The notes below the pieces were generated by a model. The model was not told the origin of the DNA and made no database searches. It worked only from the letters and a program-made list of their open reading frames with translations. Source: Sphingomonas yantingensis (GTDB lineage Bacteria > Pseudomonadota > Alphaproteobacteria > Sphingomonadales > Sphingomonadaceae). From it: DNA of 64,000 bases. This document shows positions 1 to 10,705 of the stretch, piece after piece (the stretch's first letter is position 1; each line of letters starts with the position of its first letter). Position numbers and translations under genes: made by a program. The DNA lies in contig NZ_JACIJJ010000001.1 of the NCBI RefSeq assembly GCF_014199325.1, positions 124,001-188,000 of the forward strand, given 5' to 3'.

Positions 1-2130
<2,130 letters not shown>

Positions 2131-2167
2131 TCATATAGGCGCGAGCGCTGTGTAACGAAAGCGAAAT

Positions 2168-2182
2168 GGGCCGTTTCGGCCC
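2168..2182 (-). terminator. short terminator-like hairpin between the GGDEF gene and gyrB
   Basis: GGGCCG (2168-2173), loop TTT, CGGCCC (2177-2182) form a perfect 6-bp stem just beyond the stop codon of the GGDEF gene. On the minus strand it is followed by ATTTCGCTTTCG, only weakly T-rich. It may partly insulate gyrB from upstream readthrough. The short T tract makes the call uncertain. Confidence 0.35.
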
Positions 2183-2184
2183 CC

Positions 2185-3075
2185 TCAGGCGATGCGGATC
2201 CGCCCCTTGCCCAGCCGTTTCGCCGCATAGAGCGCGCCGTCGGCATCGCGCATCCACGCATCGGGATCGGCCAGCCGCCCCGCATCGACAAAGGCGAGGC
2301 CGCCCGACACGCCGAAATGCAGCAACCGGCCGTCCCATTCGACCGGCAGCGACAGCATCCGCGCGCGTCGCTCGATCCGCCGCGCCGCCGCCAGCCGCGC
2401 CTCGCCCGCATCGGGCAGCAGGATCGCGAACTCGTCGCCGCCCAGGCGCGCGGCGATGTGCGCATCGCCGAACGCGCTGGCCAGCCGCTCGCCCACGACC
2501 GCGAGGCAGGCATCGCCCGCGGCATGGCCGTGCGCATCGTTAATCCCCTTGAACCCGTCGAGATCGAGGAGCAGCAGCGCCCCGGCATCCCCCGCCTCCA
2601 GCCGCGCACGGAACGCCGCGCGGTTGGCAAGGCCGGTCAGCGCATCGCGGTCCGCCCGCTCGCGCAGCGCCGCGATCGCCGCGCGTTCGGCGGTGACGTC
2701 CTGCTTCCAGCCGTTGAGCGCGACCGCACGGCCGTGGTGCCGCTCGACCTCGCCCCAGACGCGGACCCAGCGGCGCGCGCCGTCGCCCGGTACCAGCTCG
2801 GCATCGAAGGTAAAGGGAGTGCCGCGCTCGATCGCCGCGGCGCGCAGCCGCTCCATTGTCTGGCGCGATTCGGGGGTGTACCGCTCGACGGCTTCGCACC
2901 GATCAAGCGGTCGTGCGGGGTCGATTCCGAACAGGTCGAACACCGCCGGCGTCCACGAAAGTCGTTGATCGGCAAGCTCGCAGCGCCACGCCCCCGCCTG
3001 TGCCAGCGCCGCGGCGCGCACCAGCATGGGGGCGGGCAGGGTGACTGGCGCAAGGGGGGCGGGGCGGCTGGCCAT
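2185..3075 (-). CDS. PAS-GGDEF diguanylate cyclase
   Basis: Predicted to make cyclic di-GMP from two GTP. The 296-aa protein has a PAS-type sensor fold (about residues 20-125, with GAWRCEL and LSWTPAVFDLFG) and a C-terminal GGDEF domain (about 135-296). The active-site motif LGGDEFAILL is intact, as are DALTGLANR and LLDLDGFKGIND at the start of the domain. No membrane segment or signal peptide is visible, so it is probably cytosolic. ATG 3075 is chosen because longer forms of the frame run into the neighbouring Dabb gene. The frame upstream lacks family character. No RxxD product-inhibition site was confirmed. Confidence 0.9.
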   Translation of the reverse strand: MASRPAPLAPVTLPAPMLVRAAALAQAGAWRCELADQRLSWTPAVFDLFGIDPARPLDRCEAVERYTPESRQTMERLRAAAIERGTPFTFDAELVPGDGARRWVRVWGEVERHHGRAVALNGWKQDVTAERAAIAALRERADRDALTGLANRAAFRARLEAGDAGALLLLDLDGFKGINDAHGHAAGDACLAVVGERLASAFGDAHIAARLGGDEFAILLPDAGEARLAAARRIERRARMLSLPVEWDGRLLHFGVSGGLAFVDAGRLADPDAWMRDADGALYAAKRLGKGRIRIA

Positions 3076-3122
3076 GCCCGCCCTTAGCGCGCGAACGGTT
3101 AATCCGCGGTTTTCCGCGTCGT

Positions 3123-3524
3123 TCAGCCCGCGGGCACGGTGTCGAAGACGACCACCTTCGACCAGAGCGCCGCATTGTCGCGCACGAAGTCCAGATGGAT
3201 CGGATGATCCTGATATGCTTCCTGATCGGCTGGACTGTCGAAAGTGAGCGTCCACGACAGATCATAGCCGCGCTGGACGACGTCGCGCGTCGTCCCGGCA
3301 TGCTGGCCGATCTGATAGCTGCGGATTGTCGGCGTCGCGGCGAGCTTCTTGAGGGCGGCGATCAGCTTCGCGCGATCTTCGATATTGCCCGGCCGCTTCA
3401 GCGTGAAGAAGACATGGTGGATGAAGCGGCGTTCGGCGATGGCGCCGCTCTGGCGCGCCTGTGCCGGCAGGGTCGAAGCGGCGATCAACAGTCCGCCGGC
3501 TAGCGTCTTGAGTATGGTATGCAT
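3123..3524 (-). CDS. Secreted Dabb (stress-responsive A/B barrel) domain protein
   Basis: A 133-aa protein with an N-terminal signal peptide (MHTILKTLAGGLLIAAS, cleavage after PAQA) and one Dabb domain (FIHHVFFTLKR, RSYQIGQH, DLSWTLTFDSPADQEAYQDHP, then a hydrophobic WSKVVVFDT strand). Dabb domains are small dimeric ferredoxin-like barrels; a few are cyclases, most have no known reaction. The start is fixed by the strong ribosome-binding site GAAAGGGAGAG just upstream of ATG 3524 and by the signal peptide. Export to the periplasm is inferred. Function unknown. Confidence 0.85.
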   Translation of the reverse strand: MHTILKTLAGGLLIAASTLPAQARQSGAIAERRFIHHVFFTLKRPGNIEDRAKLIAALKKLAATPTIRSYQIGQHAGTTRDVVQRGYDLSWTLTFDSPADQEAYQDHPIHLDFVRDNAALWSKVVVFDTVPAG

Positions 3525-3656
3525 CTGGCTCTCCCTTTCGAGCAGCCAAGCGCATCCTATAGGAAATGCCAAGCGACGAATGTGCCGCCATGACGTTCGC
3601 CTCGGTCGGACGATGGAGGAGCCGCCCCGCGTCGCCACGGAGCGGCTCGGTTCCAA

Positions 3657-4421
3657 TCAGCGCCCGTCGAACTCGGCGGCGCGGCGGCCGAGCAGGGTGA
3701 TCTCGACGCGGCGATTGCGGCGCATCCCCTCTGCGGTGGCGTTGGTGGCGACGGGCTGACGCTCGCCGAACCCCTTGGTGCTGAAGCGCGCGCTGGTGAC
3801 ACCCATCTGGTCGAACGCGGCGCGCACGGCATCGGCCCGGCGCAGCGACAGCGCGTTGTTGTGCGCGTCGGTGCCGCGCGAATCGGTGTGGCCGTCGATC
3901 GCGACGCGCACGCCCGGCGTCGCGCGCAGGTAATCGGCCAGCGGCTCGAGCCTGGCGATCGCACCGGGGCGCAGCACCGCGCTGTCGGTGGCGAACAGCA
4001 CTTCCTCGGCCAGCGTCATCGTCGCGCCGCGCGGGGTCTGACGGAAGCCGTAGCCGCGCATCCGCGCGCGATCCCAGGGGCCCGGTCCCTCACGCACAAC
4101 GACCACTGCGCCCCGATCGCGCGCTTCCCAGTCGAAGCGGTCGCGGCGCCCGTCGGCAAGGATCTCGAACGCACGATTGGCCTCGCGCGCCTCGATCGGC
4201 TGAATGCGGCCGTCGCGATTGCGGTCGAAGTTGCGCAGGACGAACGCGCGACCGCGGTTGCTGGCGCGCAGTTCGGGATAGAGTGCGGGCACGCCAGCGC
4301 CGACCAGCCGGATCGCGGGCTGGCCGCGGCGACCGCCCGACCAGTCCCAGTTCTGCGCCAGCGCCGGGCTGGCAGTCGCGCCGATCATCGACAGGAGGAT
4401 GAGGTTACGCTTGTTACCCAT
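3657..4421 (-). CDS. OmpA-family protein with an EF-hand-like loop
   Basis: A 254-aa exported protein. The signal peptide is MGNKRNLILLSMIGATASPALA. Near residues 64-80 FDRNRDGRIQPIEA matches a calcium-binding EF-hand loop (D, N, D, G, I, E spacing). The C-terminal half (about 135-254) is an OmpA-like peptidoglycan-binding domain: LFATDSAVLRPGA, IDGHTDSRGTDAHNNALSLRRADAV, GFGERQPVATNATAEGMRRNRRVEI. There is no beta-barrel domain, so it is probably a periplasmic cell-wall anchor rather than a porin. ATG 4421 is preferred over TTG 4427 because the GAAAGG site is better spaced from it. Calcium binding is inference. Confidence 0.85.
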   Translation of the reverse strand: MGNKRNLILLSMIGATASPALAQNWDWSGGRRGQPAIRLVGAGVPALYPELRASNRGRAFVLRNFDRNRDGRIQPIEAREANRAFEILADGRRDRFDWEARDRGAVVVVREGPGPWDRARMRGYGFRQTPRGATMTLAEEVLFATDSAVLRPGAIARLEPLADYLRATPGVRVAIDGHTDSRGTDAHNNALSLRRADAVRAAFDQMGVTSARFSTKGFGERQPVATNATAEGMRRNRRVEITLLGRRAAEFDGR

Positions 4422-4540
4422 GTTCAAACCTTTCGTAGCTGCCCCCGCAACCGACGGTGGGCGCTACGCCCGAAGGCTTGAACCGTTGCTGGCCGGTCCG
4501 CTTATCGCAGGTTAAGGTCGGGTGGTCGGTCGAAAGAAGA

Positions 4541-4638
4541 AAGAAGCGGGACCCCGGATGAAGTCCGGGGTGACGGAGGTAAAAGGCGTGACGCCCCCAA
4601 ACCCGTCGCCCCGGGCTCGACCCGAGATCCCGCTTCTT
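4541..4638. repeat. Palindromic intergenic repeat of the GTCACCCC family
   Basis: The outer arms AAGAAGCGGGA (4541-4551) and TCCCGCTTCTT (4628-4638) are perfect inverted repeats. Nested inside are ACCCCGG (4551-4557) and CCGGGGT (4565-4571), followed by GAC. The stretch AGCGGGACCCCGgATgAAG recurs near-identically at 39640, so this is a dispersed element. It separates two minus-strand genes, the helicase and the OmpA-like gene, where a large hairpin could stop or process mRNA. Confidence 0.75.
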
Positions 4639-4650
4639 AATTCAATCAGA

Positions 4651-6027
4651 TCAACCCTGCGCGCGGGCACCGCCACCCTGGCGATTGCCGCCGCCCGGGC
4701 GACCACCGCCGCCGGGACGACCGCGGCCACCGCGCGGGCCGCCGGGGCGGCCGGCACCGTGACCCGCGCGATCGCCCGCGGGCTTGGCCGCATGCGTCGC
4801 GCGCGGACGGCGCGGACCCTGCTCCTGGCGCGGACGCTCGGGACGCTCTGCCGGGATCGGGCCGACGCGGCTCGACTTGATGCGGTGGCTCTCCGCCTCG
4901 AAATTGTCGGGGAGCGGCACGACGCTGATGCTCTGGCGCGTCAGCTTCTCGATCTGGCGGAGGTAGCCCTTCTCCTCGGCGTCGCAGAACGCGAAGGCGA
5001 CGCCGGTCTTGCCCGCGCGCGCGGTGCGGCCGATGCGGTGGACGTACTGCTCGGCGACGTTGGGCAGCTCGAAGTTGAGGACATGGCTGACGTCGGACAC
5101 GTCGATGCCGCGCGCGGCGATATCGGTGGCAACGAGGATCTTGACCTTGCCCGCGCGGAACTCGGCCAGCGCCTTTTCACGCTGCGGCTGCGACTTGTTG
5201 CCGTGGATCGCGTGGGCGACGATGCCGTTCGAGGCAAGCAGCTTCACCACGCGGTCCGCGCCGTGCTTGGTGCGGGTAAAGACGATCGCGCGCTCCACCT
5301 CGTTGCGTTGGAAGAACAGCGTCAGCAGCGCCTGCTTCTCGGCCTGGTTGACGTGGGTAACGTACTGCTCAACGCGCTCGGCGGTCGAGCTCACCGGGGC
5401 GACGCGCACCTCGACCGGATCGGTCAGGAACTTGTCGGCCAGTTCCTTGATCGTCTTGGGCATGGTGGCCGAGAAGAACAGCGACTGGCGATTGACGGGC
5501 AGCATCGACACGATCTTGCGCAGCGTGTGGATGAAGCCGAGGTCGAGCATCTGGTCCGCCTCGTCCAGGACGAGGATTTCCAGATCGCCGAGGCTCATGC
5601 AGCGCTGCTCGATCAGGTCCATCAGGCGGCCGGGCGTGGCGACGAGGATGTCGACGCCCGCAGCCGTATCGCGGCGGTTGCGCGCGATCGGGGTGCCGCC
5701 GAACACGGTCGCGACCGTGAGCTTGGTGAACTTGGCATAGGCGCGCGCCGAATCGGCGATCTGGCTGGCGAGCTCACGCGTCGGCGCAAGGACGAGCATG
5801 CGGCAGCGCATCGGCTTGCGGCGCTCGTTCGCCTTCACCAGACGGTCGATCGACGGCAGCATGAACGCCGCGGTCTTGCCGGTGCCGGTCTGGGCGATGC
5901 CGAGCAGGTCGTTGCCCTCGAGCAGGGCGGGGATCGCTTGGCTCTGGATGGGAGTCGGCGTGTCGTAGTTCTTCGACGCAAGCGCATCGAGCACGGACCG
6001 CGAAAGGCCGAGGGTCGAAAAGGACAT
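4651..6027 (-). CDS. DEAD-box ATP-dependent RNA helicase (RhlE-like)
   Basis: Unwinds RNA duplexes using ATP, probably in ribosome assembly or mRNA turnover. The 458-aa protein shows the core motifs in order: Q motif (TPTPIQSQAIP), Walker A AQTGTGKT, PTRELA, VATPGRL, DEAD inside LVLDEADQMLDLGF, SAT, then in domain 2 VFTRTKHGADRV, ATDIAARGID and HRIGRTARAG. The tail from about residue 400 is basic and Gly/Arg-rich with GRGRPGGGG-type repeats, a usual RNA-binding extension. It starts at ATG 6027. The 194 bp up to recF (6028-6221) holds no gene and would be its promoter and leader. RhlE is the closest family by domain plan; the specific orthologue is not certain. Confidence 0.95.
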   Translation of the reverse strand: MSFSTLGLSRSVLDALASKNYDTPTPIQSQAIPALLEGNDLLGIAQTGTGKTAAFMLPSIDRLVKANERRKPMRCRMLVLAPTRELASQIADSARAYAKFTKLTVATVFGGTPIARNRRDTAAGVDILVATPGRLMDLIEQRCMSLGDLEILVLDEADQMLDLGFIHTLRKIVSMLPVNRQSLFFSATMPKTIKELADKFLTDPVEVRVAPVSSTAERVEQYVTHVNQAEKQALLTLFFQRNEVERAIVFTRTKHGADRVVKLLASNGIVAHAIHGNKSQPQREKALAEFRAGKVKILVATDIAARGIDVSDVSHVLNFELPNVAEQYVHRIGRTARAGKTGVAFAFCDAEEKGYLRQIEKLTRQSISVVPLPDNFEAESHRIKSSRVGPIPAERPERPRQEQGPRRPRATHAAKPAGDRAGHGAGRPGGPRGGRGRPGGGGRPGGGNRQGGGARAQG

Positions 6028-6221
6028 GGGGGTATCTCGTATTCTGGCGCGCCGGGCACAGCAAAGGGCGCACGACGGGCGGGTCGTAAAGGCGCCCCGC
6101 GTGACATGGGATGCTGGCTGGGCGACGCGAGCCTGGCGGGGTCTTGAAACCCTCGCCGATCACGCTGCTTCGATTGAAAGCGTCGCTGCACTGCGGCAGA
6201 TGCGCCCGAACGTCCGAAAAG

Positions 6222-7283
6222 TCAAGATGCGGTGACGTGCCCGTGCTCGACATGCAGCCGCGTGGCATCGGCGGGCAGCTCGGCGAACAGCGCTTCCTCG
6301 GTCCCCGTCATCCACACCTGTCCCTTGCCACTGAGGCGCTGGAACAGCGCGGCGCGGCGTAGCGGGTCGAGATGCGCGGCGACTTCGTCGAGCAGCAGCA
6401 CCGGCGGATGCGGCATCGTCGCGGCGACGAGGTCGGCATGGGCGAGGACGATGCTGAGCAACAGCGCCTTCTGCTCGCCCGTCGAACAGAGCGCCGCCGG
6501 TTGATCCTTGTCACGGTGCGTGACGATCAGGTCGGCGCGGTGCGGCCCGACCAGCGTGCGCCCCGCCGCGGCATCGCGCCCGCGCCCCTGCGCCAGCTCG
6601 CGCGACAGGTCGCCGCCCGCCCAGCCATCGAGCGCCAGTGTCGGGCGGGCGAACGGCCCCGGATCGGCGCTCTCGACGATCGCCGACAGCGCCGCCACCG
6701 TCCGCCGCCGCGCCGTATCCACCGCGGCGCCATGCTCGGCCATCCGCGTTTCCAGCGCTGTCAGCCACTGGGGATCGGCGGGCACCTCGTCCGCCAACAG
6801 CCGGTTGCGCTCCCGCATCGCGGTTTCGTAGCGCGTAGCGTGGCTCGCATGGCCGGGCTCCAGCGCCAGCGTCAGCCGGTCGAGGAACCGTCGCCGCTCG
6901 CTCGCGGGTTCGGCAAACAGGCGGTCCATCGCGGGCGTCAGCCACAGCACCGCCAGCCATTCGGCGAGCGCGGTGGCGGGCGCGGCGGCGCCATTGACGC
7001 GAACGAGCCGCCGCTCCGGCGCACCGGGCTGCACGCCCGTCCCCAGCGTCGCATCGCCGATCAGCGTCGCGGCGACTCCGAACCCGCCCGGTCCGCCCTG
7101 CCGCGCCATCGCCGGAAAGGTCGCGCGGCGCAGGCCGCGGCCGGGGGCGAGCAGCGAGACCGCTTCCAGTACGTTGGTCTTCCCCGCACCATTCTCCCCC
7201 GTCAGCGCCACGAAGCCCGGCCCCGGCTCGATCACCGCGTCGGCGTGGTTGCGAAAATCGCTGAGCGCGAGGCGGACGAGCAT
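6222..7283 (-). CDS. recF: DNA replication/repair protein RecF
   Basis: RecF is an SMC-like ATPase that with RecO and RecR loads RecA at single-strand gaps. The 353-aa product has the usual length. It opens with [12 protein letters not shown] and Walker A GENGAGKT (about residues 30-37). It ends with the signature [11 protein letters not shown] and Walker [15 protein letters not shown]. It begins at ATG 7283. It is transcribed toward the helicase gene. In many bacteria recF sits between dnaN and gyrB; here it is about 4 kb from gyrB with other genes between. Confidence 0.95.
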   Translation of the reverse strand: MLVRLALSDFRNHADAVIEPGPGFVALTGENGAGKTNVLEAVSLLAPGRGLRRATFPAMARQGGPGGFGVAATLIGDATLGTGVQPGAPERRLVRVNGAAAPATALAEWLAVLWLTPAMDRLFAEPASERRRFLDRLTLALEPGHASHATRYETAMRERNRLLADEVPADPQWLTALETRMAEHGAAVDTARRRTVAALSAIVESADPGPFARPTLALDGWAGGDLSRELAQGRGRDAAAGRTLVGPHRADLIVTHRDKDQPAALCSTGEQKALLLSIVLAHADLVAATMPHPPVLLLDEVAAHLDPLRRAALFQRLSGKGQVWMTGTEEALFAELPADATRLHVEHGHVTAS

Positions 7284-7372
7284 CGCGCGGGCTTAGGGGC
7301 GGGAGCGACCCCCACGCAACCTTCGCTTCGCCGCGGCGTTGCCACGGGCCAAAGAGATTGATCGAGGTGAAG

Positions 7373-7723
7373 ATGATGACACTCCGCCCCGCGCTTGCGC
7401 TCCTCCCGTTCGCGCTGGCCACCGTCGCCTGCTCGCCGGAGACCCCGCAGGAGCAGCAGGCCGAGAAGATTCGCGACCAGGCCGATGCCCAGGGCGATTC
7501 GATCGAAGCCGCCGCCGCCAACCAGGCCGCGCAGATGGACGAACAGGCCGCCGCGCTGACCAACCAGGCCGGCACCTCGCAGGGCTATGACGCGCAGCGC
7601 ACCAATGTCCGCGCTGAGGCGCTTCGCAAGGAAGCCGACCTGATCAAGGAACAGGCCGAGGCCCGCGCCAAGGCCGTCCGCGATCAGGGCGAGGCACAGG
7701 CGAGCGCCGTCCTCGCGAAATAA
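7373..7723 (+). CDS. Small lipoprotein rich in Ala, Gln and Glu
   Basis: A 116-aa predicted lipoprotein. ATG 7373 follows a GAGG ribosome-binding site and gives MMTLRPALALLPFALATVAC, a signal peptide with a lipobox-like end and the lipidated Cys. The mature part is highly charged and helical (QEQQAEKIRDQADAQ, EALRKEADLIKEQAEARAKAVRDQGEAQ), with heptad-like spacing suggesting a coiled coil. It is transcribed away from recF. A longer TTG start at 7358 is possible but lacks a site. Function unknown; envelope-associated by inference. Confidence 0.75.
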   Translation: MMTLRPALALLPFALATVACSPETPQEQQAEKIRDQADAQGDSIEAAAANQAAQMDEQAAALTNQAGTSQGYDAQRTNVRAEALRKEADLIKEQAEARAKAVRDQGEAQASAVLAK

Positions 7724-7761
7724 AGATGCGGCGCGGGGTCGGCGCCCGCGCCATTCCTTGC

Positions 7762-7789
7762 TTGACTCGCCGCCACGTGCCGTTAGGGC
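7762..7789 (+). promoter_or_regulatory. Candidate sigma-70 promoter of serC
   Basis: TTGACT (7762-7767) is a near-perfect -35. A 16-nt spacer leads to TAGGGC (7784-7789), a weak GC-rich -10. Initiation near 7796 would start the transcript just before the structured leader at 7801. The placement fits both elements, but the -10 match is poor. Confidence 0.4.
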
Positions 7790-7800
7790 CGGCGGCGGGC

Positions 7801-7840
7801 CACGCGGTCCCAACGCCGCGCGTGCTCTCTGCAAGGAGAG
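7801..7840 (+). promoter_or_regulatory. Structured 5' leader of serC (serC-motif candidate)
   Basis: Two consecutive stems fill the short leader. CACGCGG (7801-7807) pairs with CCGCGCGTG (7816-7824) with one bulge. CTCTC (7826-7830) pairs with GAGAG (7837-7841), holding the ribosome-binding site AAGGAGAG in its 3' arm. An alphaproteobacterial serC RNA motif upstream of serC-serA is known; the position and two-stem layout fit, but I could not run a covariance model. If real, folding would hide the ribosome-binding site. Confidence 0.45.
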
Positions 7841-7846
7841 ACTGAC

Positions 7847-9004
7847 ATGACTGATTTGCCTGCCGCCGACGCCACCCTTGCGCCTGTGAAGCCCGCCGAG
7901 AAACCCCGGCGCCCCCATTTCTCCAGCGGTCCCTGTGCCAAGCCCCCCGGCTGGTTGCCCGACAAGCTCGACACGCGCGTCATGGGCCGCTCGCACCGCT
8001 CGAAGCTCGGCAAGAACCGGCTCCAGCACGCCATCGACCTGACCCGCGAGATCCTGCAGGTGCCCGACACGCACCGCATCGGCATCGTGCCGGCGAGCGA
8101 CACCGGCGCGGTCGAGATGGCGATGTGGTCGCTGCTCGGCGCGCGGCCCGTCAGCCTGCTCGCCTGGGAAAGCTTCGGCGAAGGCTGGGTGACCGATGCG
8201 GTCAAGCAGCTGAAGATCGAGCCCACCGTGATGAAGGCGCCCTATGGCGAGATCGTCGACCTGACGACCGTCGACCAGAGCCACGACGTCATCTTCACCT
8301 GGAACGGCACCACCTCGGGCGTGCGCGTGCCGAACGGCGAATGGATCCGCGACGATCGAAAGGGGCTGTCCTTCGCCGACGCGACCTCGGCCGTGTTCGC
8401 GATGGACATGCCGTGGGACAAGCTCGATGTGACCACCTTCTCCTGGCAGAAGGTGATGGGCGGGGAGGGCGGCCACGGCATCCTGATCCTCAGCCCGCGC
8501 GCGGTCGAGCGGCTCGAGAGCTATACGCCCGCCTGGCCGCTTCCAAAGATCTTCCGCATGACCAAGGGCGGGAAGATCATCGAGGGCATCTTCAAGGGTG
8601 AGACGATCAACACCCCCTCGATGCTTGCGGTCGAGGATTACATCTTCGCGCTCGAATGGGCGAAGTCGATCGGCGGGCTGAATGCGCTCATCGGGCGGTC
8701 GACCGCCAACGCCACCGCGCTCGGCCGTATCGTCGAGGAACGCTACTGGCTCGGCCATCTTGCCGCCGACCCGGCGACGCGATCGAACACCAGCGTCTGC
8801 CTGACGGTCGAGGGCGCGGACGAGGGCTTCATCAAGAAGATGGCTTCGCTGCTGGAGGCGGAAGACGCCGCTTACGACGTCGCCGGCTATCGCGACGCGC
8901 CGCCGGGCCTGCGTATCTGGTGCGGTGCGACGGTCGACACCGCCGATGTCGAGGCGCTCGGCCCGTGGCTCGATTGGGCCTACGCCCAGGCGAAGGCGGC
9001 CTGA
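7847..9004 (+). CDS. serC: Phosphoserine aminotransferase
   Basis: A PLP enzyme converting 3-phosphohydroxypyruvate and glutamate to phosphoserine, the second step of serine synthesis, and possibly acting also in pyridoxine synthesis. The 385-aa length matches the alphaproteobacterial SerC type. Visible are [12 protein letters not shown] at the substrate-binding start, MGRSHRSK, the PLP contacts around [23 protein letters not shown], and the lysine in [14 protein letters not shown] (about residue 202). ATG 7847 lies six bases after AAGGAGAG. serA follows after 104 bp containing a palindromic repeat, so the two probably share a transcript. Confidence 0.95.
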   Translation: MTDLPAADATLAPVKPAEKPRRPHFSSGPCAKPPGWLPDKLDTRVMGRSHRSKLGKNRLQHAIDLTREILQVPDTHRIGIVPASDTGAVEMAMWSLLGARPVSLLAWESFGEGWVTDAVKQLKIEPTVMKAPYGEIVDLTTVDQSHDVIFTWNGTTSGVRVPNGEWIRDDRKGLSFADATSAVFAMDMPWDKLDVTTFSWQKVMGGEGGHGILILSPRAVERLESYTPAWPLPKIFRMTKGGKIIEGIFKGETINTPSMLAVEDYIFALEWAKSIGGLNALIGRSTANATALGRIVEERYWLGHLAADPATRSNTSVCLTVEGADEGFIKKMASLLEAEDAAYDVAGYRDAPPGLRIWCGATVDTADVEALGPWLDWAYAQAKAA

Positions 9005-9020
9005 ACCCTTCGCTTTTGAT

Positions 9021-9098
9021 GTCACCCCAGCGAACGCTGGGGTCGCTTTTCCCAATCGCGCCCCTGCGGCGCCCGATCCCAGCGTTCGCTGGGATGAC
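9021..9098. repeat. Paired inverted palindromes between serC and serA
   Basis: GTCACCCCAGCG...CGCTGGGG starts at 9021, and CCCAGCGTTCGCTGGGATGAC ends at 9098. Each half is itself a hairpin and the two face each other, as in bacterial interspersed REP pairs. The outer GTCACCCC end is shared with the repeats at 4541 and 39597, but the core differs. It sits inside a serC-serA transcript and could set the ratio of the two messages. The serA ribosome-binding site GAGGTGA lies immediately after it. Confidence 0.75.
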
Positions 9099-9108
9099 GA
9101 GGTGAACC

Positions 9109-10686
9109 ATGCCCAAGGTCCTGATTTCCGACAAGATGTCCCCCCTCGCCGCCAAGATCTTCCGCGAACGCGGGGTCGAGGTGGACGAGATCACCGGCAA
9201 GACCCCCGAAGAGCTGAAGGCGATCATCGGCGAGTATGACGGCCTCGCCATCCGCTCCTCGACCAAGGTGACGAAGGACATTCTCGCCGCCGCGACGAAC
9301 CTCAAGGTGATCGGCCGCGCGGGCATCGGCGTCGATAACGTCGACATCCCCGCCGCCTCCGCTGCGGGCGTGGTCGTCATGAACACGCCGTTCGGCAACT
9401 CGATCACCACCGCCGAGCACGCGATCGCCCTCATGTTCGCACTCGCCCGCCAACTGCCCGAGGCGAACGCGCAGACGCAGGCGGGCACCTGGCCCAAGAA
9501 CGGCTTCATGGGCGTCGAGGTAACGGGCAAGACGCTGGGCCTGATCGGGGCTGGCAATATCGGCTCGATCGTCGCCGACCGCGCGCTCGGCCTCAAGATG
9601 AAGGTCGTTGCGTTCGATCCGTTCCTGTCCGCCGACCGCGCGGTGGAACTCGGCATCGAAAAGGTCGAGCTCGACCAGCTCCTCGCGCGCGCCGACTTCA
9701 TCACGCTGCACACGCCGCTTACGGACCAGACGCGCAACATCCTGTCGGCGGAGAACCTCGCCAAGACCAAGAAGGGCGTGCGCATCATCAACTGCGCGCG
9801 CGGCGGCCTCATTGACGAGGCGGCGCTGAAGGAACTGCTCGACTCGGGCCATATCGCCGGCGCCGCGCTCGACGTGTTCGTGACCGAGCCGGCCAAGGAG
9901 CACCCGCTGTTTGGCACGCCGAACTTTGTCGCGACCCCGCACCTCGGCGCCTCGACCAACGAGGCGCAGGTGAACGTGGCGCTGCAGGTGGCCGAGCAGA
10001 TGGCCGACTATCTCGTCTCGGGCGGCGTCACCAACGCGCTCAACATGCCGAGCCTCTCGGCCGAGGAAGCACCGCGCATCCGCCCGTACATGGCGCTCGC
10101 CGAACGGCTCGGCAGCCTGATCGGCCAGCTGAGCCACGACGCCGTCCCGCGCATCTCGATCCATACCGAGGGCGCGGCGGCCGAGCTCAATCCCAAGCCG
10201 ATCGTCTCGGCGGTGCTCGCCGGCTATCTGCGCGTCCATTCGGACACGGTGAACATGGTCAACGCCCCCTTCCTCGCCAAGGAGCGCGGGATCGAGGTGC
10301 GCGAGGTGCGGACCGAGCGCGAAGGCGACTACCACACGCTGGTGCGCGTCTCGGTCAAGACCGAGGCGGGCGAGCGGTCGGTGGCCGGCACGCTGTTCGG
10401 CAACGAGGCGCCGCGCCTGATCGAGCTGTTCGGGATCAAGGTCGAGGCCGATCTGGCCGGCCACATGCTCTATGTCGTCAACGAGGATGCGCCCGGCTTC
10501 ATCGGTCGCATCGGCACGACGCTGGGCGAGGCGGGCGTCAATATCGGCACCTTCCACCTCGGCCGCCGCGCCGCGGGCGGCGAGGCGGTGCTGCTCCTCT
10601 CGGTCGACGAACCGGTGACGCCCGACCTGATCGCCAAGGTCCGCGCGCTGCCGGGCGTCAAGACGGTGATGGCGCTCAAGTTCTGA
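9109..10686 (+). CDS. serA: D-3-phosphoglycerate dehydrogenase
   Basis: NAD-dependent oxidation of 3-phosphoglycerate, the first committed step of serine synthesis. The 525-aa protein is the long form. It has the N-terminal substrate domain, the Rossmann motif GLIGAGNIGSIVADR (about 140-155), and catalytic Arg in NCARGGLIDE (about 231), Glu in VFVTEPAKEHP (about 259) and His in TPHLGAST (278). An intervening domain and a C-terminal ACT domain (about 450-525: YVVNEDAPGFIGRIGTTLG, NIGTFHLGR) complete it. The ACT domain usually mediates serine feedback. It starts at ATG 9109. hisZ follows after 19 bp. Confidence 0.96.
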   Translation: MPKVLISDKMSPLAAKIFRERGVEVDEITGKTPEELKAIIGEYDGLAIRSSTKVTKDILAAATNLKVIGRAGIGVDNVDIPAASAAGVVVMNTPFGNSITTAEHAIALMFALARQLPEANAQTQAGTWPKNGFMGVEVTGKTLGLIGAGNIGSIVADRALGLKMKVVAFDPFLSADRAVELGIEKVELDQLLARADFITLHTPLTDQTRNILSAENLAKTKKGVRIINCARGGLIDEAALKELLDSGHIAGAALDVFVTEPAKEHPLFGTPNFVATPHLGASTNEAQVNVALQVAEQMADYLVSGGVTNALNMPSLSAEEAPRIRPYMALAERLGSLIGQLSHDAVPRISIHTEGAAAELNPKPIVSAVLAGYLRVHSDTVNMVNAPFLAKERGIEVREVRTEREGDYHTLVRVSVKTEAGERSVAGTLFGNEAPRLIELFGIKVEADLAGHMLYVVNEDAPGFIGRIGTTLGEAGVNIGTFHLGRRAAGGEAVLLLSVDEPVTPDLIAKVRALPGVKTVMALKF

Positions 10687-10705
10687 TCCGGTTAGGAGGC
10701 CGGCC

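Noticed and set aside
4522..6147. Plus-strand frame of 541 codons over the helicase gene
   Set aside because: Shadow of the DEAD-box gene on the opposite strand, whose motifs are all intact.
7232..9055. Minus-strand frame of about 600 codons over serC
   Set aside because: Mirror frame of serC and its upstream lipoprotein; no family motif.
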